Shown here: positions 29,103 to 37,594 of the stretch, piece by piece
Layout: each line of letters begins with the position of its first letter
Numbering within the stretch: the stretch's first letter is position 1
Assembly (NCBI RefSeq): GCF_003264365.1
Contig: NZ_PYAK01000010.1
Span: 114,816 to 178,815 of the forward strand
Source of the DNA: Micromonospora noduli
GTDB taxonomy: Bacteria > Actinomycetota > Actinomycetes > Mycobacteriales > Micromonosporaceae
DNA length: 64,000 bases
Direction of reading: 5' to 3'
Made by a program: the position numbers and the translations under genes
The notes under the pieces: model-generated
Database searches by the model: none
The model's input: the letters and a program-made list of their open reading frames with translations, nothing else
What the model was told of the DNA's origin: nothing

Positions 29103-30755
29103 ATGCGGGCGTCCAGCGCGAGCAGCATCGCGCCAGCGAGAAGGAGCGTCGTGGTCGTAGTTGAGGACGCCCCGCCCGTTCGCGCCACCCCGCCGGCGCC
29201 CGCCCGGCGCGTCCGGGCGACGGTCGGTGAGGCGGCCCCGATCATTGCCCTGATCGGGGCCTTCTTCGTCGTCAACGACATCCGGTCATGGCTGACAGCC
29301 CAGTACTGGGGTGACGAGGCGTGGGTAGCGCTCTCGGTCCGCTTCCCCCTCGCCGACCTGCCGGTGACGACCTCGTCGAGCCCGATCGGGTGGAGTTTCC
29401 TGCTCCGACTGGTCCCGGACATCGACCACCTCCGGGTCGTACCCCTGGGTTTCCAACTGCTGACCGTTGTCGCGGCCTACCTTCTGGGCCGCTCGTTGGC
29501 GTCCGAGCGCGCTCGGGGCATCCTCGTCGGCGTCGTCACCGGGCTCACCGTCCTGCTCCTGCCGGTCCAACAGACCCGCCACGACCTGAAGCAGTACACA
29601 GCGGACGCCGCCGTGGCGGTCTGCCTGCTCGCCCTGGCCACCTGGACGGAACGCTCCTGGTCTCGGCGGCGACTCGCGGTGGTGGTGGCCGCGGTGGGCC
29701 TGGGCATGCTGCTGAGTCACACCACCGCCATCGTCGCGGTCTGCGTCCTCGGCGGGCTGCTGCTCTCCGTCGCCGTGCGCCGGGAGTGGGCGAGGACGGT
29801 CGAGGCGACCGTCGCCGGCTTGGTCGCCGGCGCGCTCGTCGCTGCCGTCTACTTCGGAGTGTCCGCCCGGGGCAACAGCGATGCCATGCGGGACTACTGG
29901 GACACCTTCCTGCCGAGCGTCTCCGAACTGCCCGCACACCTCGTGCGGCAGATCAAGGCGCTGTCGCCGATGCTCGGCGCACCCGTGTCGATCCTCGCCG
30001 TCCTCCTCGTGCTCGGCGTCCTCACGCTGTTCCGACGCGGACACGCCGCCCCGGCAATCGCCGTCCTCCTGCTGCCGGTGGCGGCCATCGGGCTGGGCGT
30101 CGCGGGGATCTACCCCCTGCTCGACCCGCGCACGTCCCACTTCCTGATCGTGGTGGCGGGCCTGGTGGTCGGCATCGGCATCGTCGGTCTGGCCGACCTG
30201 ACCGTCGTCCTGGTCCGCCGCGGGCTACCCCGGCCACCACAGGGCGTGGTGGCCGCCGTGACCTGCGCCGTCCTGCTCGCCAGCTTCGCCGCCGTCAACC
30301 ACCGCTGGTACCGCCTGGACGGCGACGAACCCGGGGTCTGGCGGGCACACCAGGCCATCACCGACATCGGATCGTCGACCCGGTACGTCGCGGCGCACAA
30401 GGGGCCACACGACCTCGTCGTGGTCAGCGGGCCAGCCTGGTTCGGGTTCACGCTCTACTCCGACCAGGATCCGCTGATGCTGGTCGCGCCGGTCACCGGC
30501 ACCGTCGGTTGGACCGTCACCATGCCCACCCGCACCGATGTGATCCTCCCGAAAGCCGCCGATGCGCCGTCCATCAAGGACGCCCTCGACGAGATTCTGG
30601 CCCGGGCCGCGAAACAGCCGCCCGGCACCCGGGTCTGGCTGGTCCGCGCGTACACCCACCCGAGTGAGCCGGTGTGGCAGGCCGCGCTCGCCGACTATCG
30701 CGTGCAACGCGTCACGTCCGGACCGGAGCCAGTGGTCGTGATCAGCAAGAGGTGA
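29103..30755 (+). CDS. GT-C/GT39-like polytopic membrane glycosyltransferase
   Basis: 550 residues with about 10-11 membrane segments from residue 45 to 400 and a C-terminal extracytoplasmic domain (about 415-550). The first external loop has WGDEAWVALS, resembling the acidic DE motif of GT-C enzymes that use polyprenyl-phosphate sugars; HDLKQYTADAA follows. It probably adds a sugar on the outer membrane face, but donor and acceptor are unknown. Start is uncertain: ATG 29103 has no SD; GTG 29151 has AAGGAG 4 nt upstream. It is at the edge of the polysaccharide region and divergent from the hut regulator. Confidence 0.75.
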   Translation: MRASSASSIAPARRSVVVVVEDAPPVRATPPAPARRVRATVGEAAPIIALIGAFFVVNDIRSWLTAQYWGDEAWVALSVRFPLADLPVTTSSSPIGWSFLLRLVPDIDHLRVVPLGFQLLTVVAAYLLGRSLASERARGILVGVVTGLTVLLLPVQQTRHDLKQYTADAAVAVCLLALATWTERSWSRRRLAVVVAAVGLGMLLSHTTAIVAVCVLGGLLLSVAVRREWARTVEATVAGLVAGALVAAVYFGVSARGNSDAMRDYWDTFLPSVSELPAHLVRQIKALSPMLGAPVSILAVLLVLGVLTLFRRGHAAPAIAVLLLPVAAIGLGVAGIYPLLDPRTSHFLIVVAGLVVGIGIVGLADLTVVLVRRGLPRPPQGVVAAVTCAVLLASFAAVNHRWYRLDGDEPGVWRAHQAITDIGSSTRYVAAHKGPHDLVVVSGPAWFGFTLYSDQDPLMLVAPVTGTVGWTVTMPTRTDVILPKAADAPSIKDALDEILARAAKQPPGTRVWLVRAYTHPSEPVWQAALADYRVQRVTSGPEPVVVISKR

Positions 30756-30845
30756 CGGCGGCGACGAGCTGACGGGTGACCGCCGGGCGACTGACTGTGG
30801 CACCGGTCGGTACCATGCGCCTGGCGGTCGAGCGGAGGAGTTGGC

Positions 30846-32837
30846 ATGCAGCCGGAAGGCCCCTACAGGTTCACCCACTTGCTGGGCGGTTCACCAGTGG
30901 GCAAGGCCTGGGCCGCCATCGACGAGCAGGGCCGGTTCGTGAGCGTGGCCGTGCTGGACGCGACGGTTGCCGCCGCCCCCGGTTGGCGGGAGGCGTTCGC
31001 CGAGGTCGCGAACGCGCTTGCCCAGTCGCCCGACGGGCCCCCGATCACGTACGCCGACTTCTCGGCAGCCGCGCCCTGGGTGGCGTACGCCGCCGAGGCC
31101 GGACCCGCCCCGGAGAAGCTGTTCCGCGCGCTCGGCGTGGAGTACCAACCGGTGCCCGCCGCACCCCGACCCGTCTCCGCCCCTCCCCAGCCGGTGTCCG
31201 GTGTGCCGCAGCCCGTGTCCGGCGTGCCGCAGCCCGTCTCCGGCGTGCCGCAGCCCGTCTCCGGCGTGCCGCAACCCGTGTCGGGCGCGCCGCAGCCGGT
31301 CGTCGACATGCCGCATGCCCCCTGGGCGGTGCAGTCGGCCGCGATCCCGAACCAGCCGCCAGCCCATCCCGTCTCGGCCGCGCCGGCGTCGAGCGCACCC
31401 GCCTCGCCCGCCGGGCCGGCCGGCCACGACGTCGCCCCGACTCCGGCCACCGTGTCAGGCCCACCGGCCGACGTGCCCCCCTTCGACCCGTACGCCGCCC
31501 CCGTACGACGGATCAAGCCCTCGGCGCCGCCCAAGCGGCGTACCGGCCTCTGGGCCGGTGTGGCCGCGCTGGCCCTGGTGGCCGTGGTCGGTGGCGGCGC
31601 CGGCATCTACGCCCTCGGCTCGGATGAGCCCGGCGAGCCGGAGACCCCGCCGACCGCCACCTCCAGCGGCTTCCCCGCCGCGACCCCGCTCGCCCCCGGC
31701 CTCAAGCCCTGGGCGCAGGCCGCCCTGCGCAGCCCCGAGGAGCGGGCACTGGCCGTCGCCGGGCCGTCCATGGTCTTCGTGGAGGTCATGTTCACCGGGT
31801 ACGTCCGCAACAAGGCCGATGGCGCCCTGCTGAACAAGGCGCCGGTGACCTTCAGCCGGCGCTGTAGCGGTGTGGTCGTCCAACACGAGGGGCACGTCCT
31901 CACCAACAGCCAATGCGTGCAGCCCACCCCGGACGTCCTGGTCGGTAGCGCCCTGAACGCCGTGGCCAACCGGCTCGTCGCCGAGGGCAGTCTGCAAGCC
32001 AAGGACACCAGCACCTACACCCGCAGCCGGCTGAACACCTCGATCCTCACCGGCGCGAATGCCGCCGATCAGCCGGAGTCCCGGCTCTACGGGCAACTCA
32101 ACATCGCCAAGGGCGAGGTGACGGACAGCCCGGCGATTCCCGGCACCGTCGTCCGGGCCCTCCCGATCGAGGCGGGGAACGTCGCCCTGGTCAAGCTGGA
32201 GCAGAAGAACCTGCCGACGGCGGAGTTGAACACGTCGGCCAGCATCAGCACGGAGACGTCACTGCTCGTCCTCGGCTACGGCACCACCGACACCAGTTTC
32301 CGCGCCGCCACCTACACGGTGCTGTCCAAGTCGGTGACCGTGACCGGGGTCGACACCTCGACACCACTGAACCCGTACCGGATCAACGAGGATCTCGGGC
32401 TCTATTCGCGGGGCGGGATCGCCATCGACCCGAGCGGCCGGGTCGTCGGGATGCTCGACAACGACGTGCTGCGGCCCGACAAGGCGAACCGCCTCGTCGT
32501 GCCGGTCTCCACCATGACCGCCCTCCTTCAGGCCGGCGGCGTCACCAACGCGCTCGGCAAGGCCGACAACCAGTACCGCAGCGGCCTCGACGCGTACTTC
32601 GCCGGTGACGAGTCGACAGCCATCGCCCGGTTCGACGAGGCCGCGCGGAACTCCCCGACCAACCTGCTGGCCCAGTCGTATCGACAGGCGGCCGTCGACA
32701 GCCGGGGTTCCGGCGACGATTCAGGCGGGTCGAGCTGGGCCGTGCCGGTGATCGCCGCGGCCGGAGGCGCGCTCGCTGTGGCCATCGTGGTGGCGGTGAC
32801 GATGCTCCTGGCGCGGCGGCGCAACAGCCGTTTCTAG
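30846..32837 (+). CDS. Membrane protein: pseudokinase-like lobe, proline repeats, trypsin-like pseudoprotease, TPR-like tail
   Basis: 663 residues. The N-terminus (7-100) resembles a Ser/Thr-kinase small lobe (YRFTHLLGGSPVGKAWAA, then FVSVAVL with Ala35 at the lysine position). Residues 114-152 are heptad PQPVSGV repeats. One membrane span lies at 235-257. The extracytoplasmic domain (290-565) is trypsin-like, but all triad positions are changed: GHVLTNSQC (Q356 for His), GNVALVKL (N445 for Asp) and YSRGGIAI (R522 for Ser). A TPR-like hairpin (576-614) precedes a second span (630-655). GGAGGAG precedes the ATG. It is probably a binding or sensing protein, not an enzyme. Confidence 0.8.
   Translation: MQPEGPYRFTHLLGGSPVGKAWAAIDEQGRFVSVAVLDATVAAAPGWREAFAEVANALAQSPDGPPITYADFSAAAPWVAYAAEAGPAPEKLFRALGVEYQPVPAAPRPVSAPPQPVSGVPQPVSGVPQPVSGVPQPVSGVPQPVSGAPQPVVDMPHAPWAVQSAAIPNQPPAHPVSAAPASSAPASPAGPAGHDVAPTPATVSGPPADVPPFDPYAAPVRRIKPSAPPKRRTGLWAGVAALALVAVVGGGAGIYALGSDEPGEPETPPTATSSGFPAATPLAPGLKPWAQAALRSPEERALAVAGPSMVFVEVMFTGYVRNKADGALLNKAPVTFSRRCSGVVVQHEGHVLTNSQCVQPTPDVLVGSALNAVANRLVAEGSLQAKDTSTYTRSRLNTSILTGANAADQPESRLYGQLNIAKGEVTDSPAIPGTVVRALPIEAGNVALVKLEQKNLPTAELNTSASISTETSLLVLGYGTTDTSFRAATYTVLSKSVTVTGVDTSTPLNPYRINEDLGLYSRGGIAIDPSGRVVGMLDNDVLRPDKANRLVVPVSTMTALLQAGGVTNALGKADNQYRSGLDAYFAGDESTAIARFDEAARNSPTNLLAQSYRQAAVDSRGSGDDSGGSSWAVPVIAAAGGALAVAIVVAVTMLLARRRNSRF
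31185..31301 (+). repeat. 21-bp coding repeat array (PQPVSGV heptads)
   Basis: About five and a half tandem units encoding Pro-Gln-Pro-Val-Ser-Gly-Val, with near-identical DNA between units, inside the gene at 30846. Slippage could change the copy number between strains. Confidence 0.9.
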
Positions 32838-33862
32838 TGCGTCTGGACGGCACCCGACCGAGGCGCCACGCCGCTGGCGGCCCGCGCGGAACCGCCGATC
32901 CGGGTGCCGGTCAACCACGGGCCCAGCGGGGTGCTGATGACGATCCACGCGAACACCCACGGGACCACGAGAGCGGCGACCAGGTCGACCACCCGGCCGG
33001 CCCTCGGCGTTTGAAGGACCCACAGAATGCCCGCGTGACTGAGCACGACGGCGATGCCGCAGCCAGCCAGTCGACCGATCACCCGTGACGCCCGTACGCC
33101 GATGCGCAGGTCGAGCTCCTCGGCGAGCCGGATGAGGCCGACGCTGATCAGGATCGCGGTCAGCACCCCCAGCACCGGGGAGCCGAAGTCGCCGGCCTTG
33201 AGGTCCAGGTCCCGGTTGAGGCCGAGGAGCACGAACCCGACGCCGATCGAGAGTGACGCCGCACCGGCACGGGCCGGGAGGCGTGGCCGCATCCGGCGCA
33301 GCAGCCGCCCGGCCAGCACGAAGACCAGGCACGCCGGGACCAGGAAGAGCCCGAGTGGGCCGGCGGTGACGACGCCGGGCGCGAGGTACGCGGTGACCAG
33401 GCCGACCACCGCGACCGCCCAGGCGACCGCGGCGGGGAACCGCTCCAACCACCGGAACGCGACCGCCGCGATGAAGAGCACCGAGACGAACCAGAAGGCC
33501 GAGAACGGTCGTACCGCAGCCGTGCCGCCGTAGAGCGCGTCACCGAAAGTCCCCGGCGCGACCTGGCCCGTCGCGGCGTCCGCGGCGAGCAGTGCCGCGA
33601 CCAGAATGAGGAACCACACCACGTAGGGCACGCCCAGGCTCGTCCACCGCTTGCGCAGCTCCCCACCGAGCGGTCGGCCGGGCGACCAGAAGTAGCCGGT
33701 CAGGACGAAGAACACGGGAACATGCCAGGTGTAGATGGACGCCCGGGTCACTGTGTCGCTCCAGACGTGGCCCACGACCACCGCGGCGATTCCGACGATC
33801 CGGAGGAGGTCGACACCGGCGGAGCGGTTACCCGCCACCGGTGTCGTGCTCGTTGCGGCCAT
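32834..33862 (-). CDS. Acyltransferase 3 family membrane protein
   Basis: About 342 residues with ten hydrophobic segments. The family signature is at the N-terminus: VDLLRIVGIAAVVVGHVW (with the essential His) and YTWHVPVFFVLTGYFWSPG. Such enzymes O-acylate extracellular polysaccharides, using acyl groups from the cytoplasm. The start could be ATG 33862, 33871 or 33874; none has a clear SD. Its stop overlaps that of the convergent gene at 30846 (CTAG, 32834-32837). The neighbouring SASA-type esterase could remove acetyl groups, so the pair may tune acetylation of the local polysaccharide. Confidence 0.88.
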   Translation of the reverse strand: MAATSTTPVAGNRSAGVDLLRIVGIAAVVVGHVWSDTVTRASIYTWHVPVFFVLTGYFWSPGRPLGGELRKRWTSLGVPYVVWFLILVAALLAADAATGQVAPGTFGDALYGGTAAVRPFSAFWFVSVLFIAAVAFRWLERFPAAVAWAVAVVGLVTAYLAPGVVTAGPLGLFLVPACLVFVLAGRLLRRMRPRLPARAGAASLSIGVGFVLLGLNRDLDLKAGDFGSPVLGVLTAILISVGLIRLAEELDLRIGVRASRVIGRLAGCGIAVVLSHAGILWVLQTPRAGRVVDLVAALVVPWVFAWIVISTPLGPWLTGTRIGGSARAASGVAPRSGAVQTH

Positions 33863-34003
33863 GGCGGGCATCATTTCAGACAGCGGGACCGACCTACGCC
33901 CCGGATCGGCACCGGTTCGGCCGGAGGTCGTGCCGGCGTCGACGGGTACGGCGCATCGCCTAATCTGGGCACGACACGCTGCCCACACTGTGGAGGTTCC
34001 CGG

Positions 34004-36181
34004 GTGTCTCGTCCCCACCCTCCGTGGGCCCGCCTCCAGTCGGTGCCCCGGCCGGCCTGGATCGGCTTCGGGGTGGTCGTCCTGCTCCTGGCGGCCGTCC
34101 CCGTGTTCGGCTGGTCGCCGTCGAAGTCCGGTGCGCCGGACGCGGCCTGGTCGGCAGCCGACGCGGACGCCCCGCCCCCAGCCGCGCCCATAGACGGCAC
34201 CGCCTGCGCCGCGAACGCGCACGGTATGGCCGGCTTCACCCCGGTCAGCGCCCTCGACCTGCCCGAGCGGAACGACCCCAAGCGGCCCATGGCTCTCTCG
34301 TTCGACCGGGCCGGCGCGGTTGCCGGCGGGTTCGACCGGATCGGCTACTGCCTGGAGTTGACCGGTCCGACCGGTACGCAGTGGGTGTGGACCGCCATGT
34401 CGCCGTTCACCGCCGATGCTCGGCGCCTCGGCCTGCCGACCCGGGCCGGTCAGATCGTCCGGCAGCGGATCGCCGATCTGGAGGTCGCCACCAACGCGCC
34501 GGGCCTGGCCACCGGCACCGGCCTCACGGGCTATCTGGAGATGTGGCCGAACAAGTACGGTCCAGCCAGCTCCGGCCAGATCCCCGGTGCCGCTACCGAC
34601 CGATACGACGCCGACGACGACGTGTACTCCCCGATCGGGTATGGCTCCTTCCAGGTGCACGCGGTCGCGGCCACCCGCCCGGCGCCGGCGGCCCCGCAGA
34701 CGGTTCTCGCTGTCAACGGCTTCACCTCGGACGACCAGCCGCTGTCGGTGGGCATCGGGACCGCCGTCACCGGTCAGCCCGACTGGACGGCCGCCGGTAA
34801 CGCCGGCACGTACACCCAACGTCGCCTGACTGTCTACGCCCGCGCGTCGGTGCTCACCGTCAGCCAGCACCCTCGGGATCGGCAGCTGTACCCCCGGGAC
34901 GCGGCCGGCGGCGCGGTCGTGCCGGTGGCCGGCAAGGCGACCGACCCGCGGGTCCGCGCCGTACGCCTCAAGGTCGTCAGCGGGGCTGACGGCTGGGACG
35001 AGACGGTGCCCGTCGGGGCCGGCGGTGAGTTCGCGTTCCGGCAGCGGATCACCGCAGCACTTCGGGAGTACCGATTCGAGTTGCACGTGCTCGGCGACGG
35101 CGTCGCCCGGCGGGCCGCCCTGTGGGAGGGCGTGGTGTCCGGCGACGTGTACGTCATCCAGGGCCAGTCCAACGCAGTGGCGGCCAGTCACCAGGGCTCG
35201 TCGATCGGCGAGGAGTCCCCGTACGTCCGCAGTTTCGGCTCGACGACCGGGGACCGGGTCCTCTCCGGCGCGGACCGTACCTGGAACTACGCCGTCTCGG
35301 GTACGGTCCGGCAGCCCGGCTCGGTCGGCCAGTGGGGGATTCGCGCGGCCCACCGACTCATGGACACCTACCAGGTGCCGGTAGCCGTGATCAACGGCGC
35401 GGAGAGCAGCAAGGTCGTGTCGTTCTTCCAACGCAACGACCGCAGTCCCGGCGACCTGCGCACCAACTACGGCCGCCTGCGGCAGAGACTCACCGCCGCC
35501 AACGTCATCGGCGAGGTCCGGGCGGTGTTCTGGTACCAGGGCGAGGCCGACAACAACGACGCCGCCGGGCACGTCGCCGGGTTCACCGCGCTGTTGACCG
35601 ACTGGCGTCGGGAGGTGGGCTTCCGGGTCGACGGTGGCACCCGGTACTACGTCGTCCAGGTCGGCAGCTCACCGTGCGGAAACACCTCCGGCGGCCCGCT
35701 GCGTGAGGCCCAGCGACGGATGGCCGACACCCTGAAGGTGACCGTGCTGTCGACAACGGCCCTGTCGGGCCGGGAGGGTTGCCACTTCGCCTGGGAACAG
35801 GGCTACCGCGAGTTGGGCGACCAGGCGTTCGCCGTGGCGGCCCGGGACATCCACCGCGGCCCCAGCGAGGGCGTGGCGGCCCCGAACCCCCGGTCGGCAG
35901 CCTTCACCGATGCCCGGCGTACCGAGGTGATCGTCCTGCTACGCAACCCGGACCCGCTGACCGTGCAGGCCGGCGCGGGCACCGACTTCACCATCGACGG
36001 CAGCACCGCCACCGTCACCGGCGTCGAATACCGCGAGGGAGGGCGGCTCGTGCTGAGCCTGTCCGGCCCGGCCGATGGCGCAGCCAGGCTGAGTTACCGG
36101 GGCGATGCCGGGCCCTGGTGTGTGAACGCCACCGGGGCCGGTCTGCTGGCCTTCCAGGGGCTTCCGATAGCCGGCGGATAG
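34004..36181 (+). CDS. Membrane-anchored SASA-type carbohydrate esterase
   Basis: 725 residues. A short basic N-terminus and one membrane span (about 15-35, GFGVVVLLLAAVPVFGW) anchor it outside the cell. An N-terminal region of beta-type repeats (about 60-360) leads to a C-terminal SGNH/sialate-O-acetylesterase-like domain with VYVIQGQSNAVA (nucleophile Ser), VFWYQGEADNN and a late GCHFAWEQGYRELGD (catalytic His). It should remove acetyl esters from sugars; the substrate is unknown. The GTG at 34004 has TGGAGG 7 nt upstream, and a TAATCT box lies at 33961-33966. It is divergent from the acyltransferase. Confidence 0.82.
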   Translation: MSRPHPPWARLQSVPRPAWIGFGVVVLLLAAVPVFGWSPSKSGAPDAAWSAADADAPPPAAPIDGTACAANAHGMAGFTPVSALDLPERNDPKRPMALSFDRAGAVAGGFDRIGYCLELTGPTGTQWVWTAMSPFTADARRLGLPTRAGQIVRQRIADLEVATNAPGLATGTGLTGYLEMWPNKYGPASSGQIPGAATDRYDADDDVYSPIGYGSFQVHAVAATRPAPAAPQTVLAVNGFTSDDQPLSVGIGTAVTGQPDWTAAGNAGTYTQRRLTVYARASVLTVSQHPRDRQLYPRDAAGGAVVPVAGKATDPRVRAVRLKVVSGADGWDETVPVGAGGEFAFRQRITAALREYRFELHVLGDGVARRAALWEGVVSGDVYVIQGQSNAVAASHQGSSIGEESPYVRSFGSTTGDRVLSGADRTWNYAVSGTVRQPGSVGQWGIRAAHRLMDTYQVPVAVINGAESSKVVSFFQRNDRSPGDLRTNYGRLRQRLTAANVIGEVRAVFWYQGEADNNDAAGHVAGFTALLTDWRREVGFRVDGGTRYYVVQVGSSPCGNTSGGPLREAQRRMADTLKVTVLSTTALSGREGCHFAWEQGYRELGDQAFAVAARDIHRGPSEGVAAPNPRSAAFTDARRTEVIVLLRNPDPLTVQAGAGTDFTIDGSTATVTGVEYREGGRLVLSLSGPADGAARLSYRGDAGPWCVNATGAGLLAFQGLPIAGG

Positions 36182-36249
36182 TGGTCCGGCCCAGCAACGG
36201 CCCGGTCGGGCGCCGGGGGCCGCAGGGCCTGGCTTTGCGCTTCGCGGAT

Positions 36250-37593
36250 TCAGTTGAAAGCGGCGGCCCGGCTGTCCTGCCGGCCGATGAGTCGCCGGAG
36301 CCCGGCTAGGGGCGCCGGTCGGTCCACCAGGTCCACCGGTCCCGGTGCCGGAGTGCGCGCGGGTGGCGCGGACACCGACGCGGTGAGGCTCAGCAGGACG
36401 ACGATCCAGGTCAGCCCGTCCACCGACAGCGGGTTCCAGACGACCTCGGTGAACGAGTAGACGATGAGAAGCACGAGCGGCGCCTTGGCGGTGAACGCCT
36501 GCCCGTCCTCGACGCTCCGGTGCATCAGGGTGGCCATCCAGAGGCCGAACAGGGTCAGTGCGACAAGCCCGCCGGAGAAGACGACCAGGACGTACCCGGA
36601 GTGGAAGAAGTGGGTGGGTGCCGCTCCGATGTCCTGGAGGTGGAACCACTTCGAGACGCCGACGCCGACGGCCTCCCGACCGCTGAGGTAGTCGCGGGCG
36701 GCGACCCAGATGTTGCCCCGGTTGCTCAGCGTGGTCTTCGACGCGCTCCAGGTCAGGTACGTGGCAGCCGTCAGTGCGCCGATGACGAGCGCGACGCAGA
36801 TCGCGAAGGGGATCCGCAGGCTCGGTCGCAGACGCTGTACGAGAAGTGCCGCCAGCACCCAGGCGCAGACCGCCCCGACGGCCAGGTAGCTGGTGCGGGA
36901 GCCGGTGGCGACGATCACCAGCAGGCAGAACGACGTCGTCACCACCAGCTTGAGGCGGCGCATCGCGCAGAACGCGGCAACCAGCGTGAAGGAGGCGAGC
37001 ATCGCCACGTAGTTCTCGGAGTTGTAGAAGCTCTTGAACAGTGCCCCGGCCATCGAGCACTTTTCCAGCTTCCCGCCGGTACAAATCCGCCACGACTGCT
37101 CGTACACGGCGGTCGGGATGGTCAAAAGCGCCAGGACCGCCAGCCCGGTGTAGGCCATCGCCCGGACGCTCACCGCGGTGCGGGCAGCCATCAACCAGAT
37201 GGCGAGCAGCAGGAGCGCGGCGGCCCCGTACGCCGGCAACCGCGAACCGTAGAACCCGTTCCCGGTGAGGGCGTCGACGCCGACGGACCAGACCAGCAGC
37301 GCCCCGGCCATCGCGATCGAGATCCGCAGCCACACGTCGGAAGGTCCGCGCAGCACCGCCCGGCCGGAGAACACCAGCCAGGCCAGTAGAGCGACCAGCA
37401 GCACGCCGATGAGCACCGAGCTGTGGCTGCCGACGAGCGCGGGCGCCGCGTTGGTGAGCACGGCGAATCCGACCAGAGCGGCAGCGCTCGCACGGTCGCC
37501 GAAGGCAGCGGCGACGTTCCGCCGGATCCGGACCAACCACAGGGCTACCGCGATGCCACCGACGGTCAGTAGGACACCGAAGATGGTGGTCAC
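36250..37593 (-). CDS. O-antigen ligase/Wzy-type polymerase
   Basis: 447 residues with about 11 membrane segments and a long external loop after TGSRTSYLAVGAVCAW, containing LSNRGNIWVAARDYL and HFFHSGYVLVVFSGG, the arrangement of Wzy/WaaL proteins. It would polymerise lipid-linked repeat units on the outer face. The GTG at 37593 has an AAAGGG tract upstream and is 2 nt from the flippase stop, so the genes are coupled. It is the last gene of the leftward polysaccharide operon. Confidence 0.85.
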   Translation of the reverse strand: MTTIFGVLLTVGGIAVALWLVRIRRNVAAAFGDRASAAALVGFAVLTNAAPALVGSHSSVLIGVLLVALLAWLVFSGRAVLRGPSDVWLRISIAMAGALLVWSVGVDALTGNGFYGSRLPAYGAAALLLLAIWLMAARTAVSVRAMAYTGLAVLALLTIPTAVYEQSWRICTGGKLEKCSMAGALFKSFYNSENYVAMLASFTLVAAFCAMRRLKLVVTTSFCLLVIVATGSRTSYLAVGAVCAWVLAALLVQRLRPSLRIPFAICVALVIGALTAATYLTWSASKTTLSNRGNIWVAARDYLSGREAVGVGVSKWFHLQDIGAAPTHFFHSGYVLVVFSGGLVALTLFGLWMATLMHRSVEDGQAFTAKAPLVLLIVYSFTEVVWNPLSVDGLTWIVVLLSLTASVSAPPARTPAPGPVDLVDRPAPLAGLRRLIGRQDSRAAAFN

Positions 37594-37594
37594 G

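Noticed and set aside
31185..31301. CRISPR-like array
   Set aside because: Units are contiguous 21-bp coding repeats without spacers.
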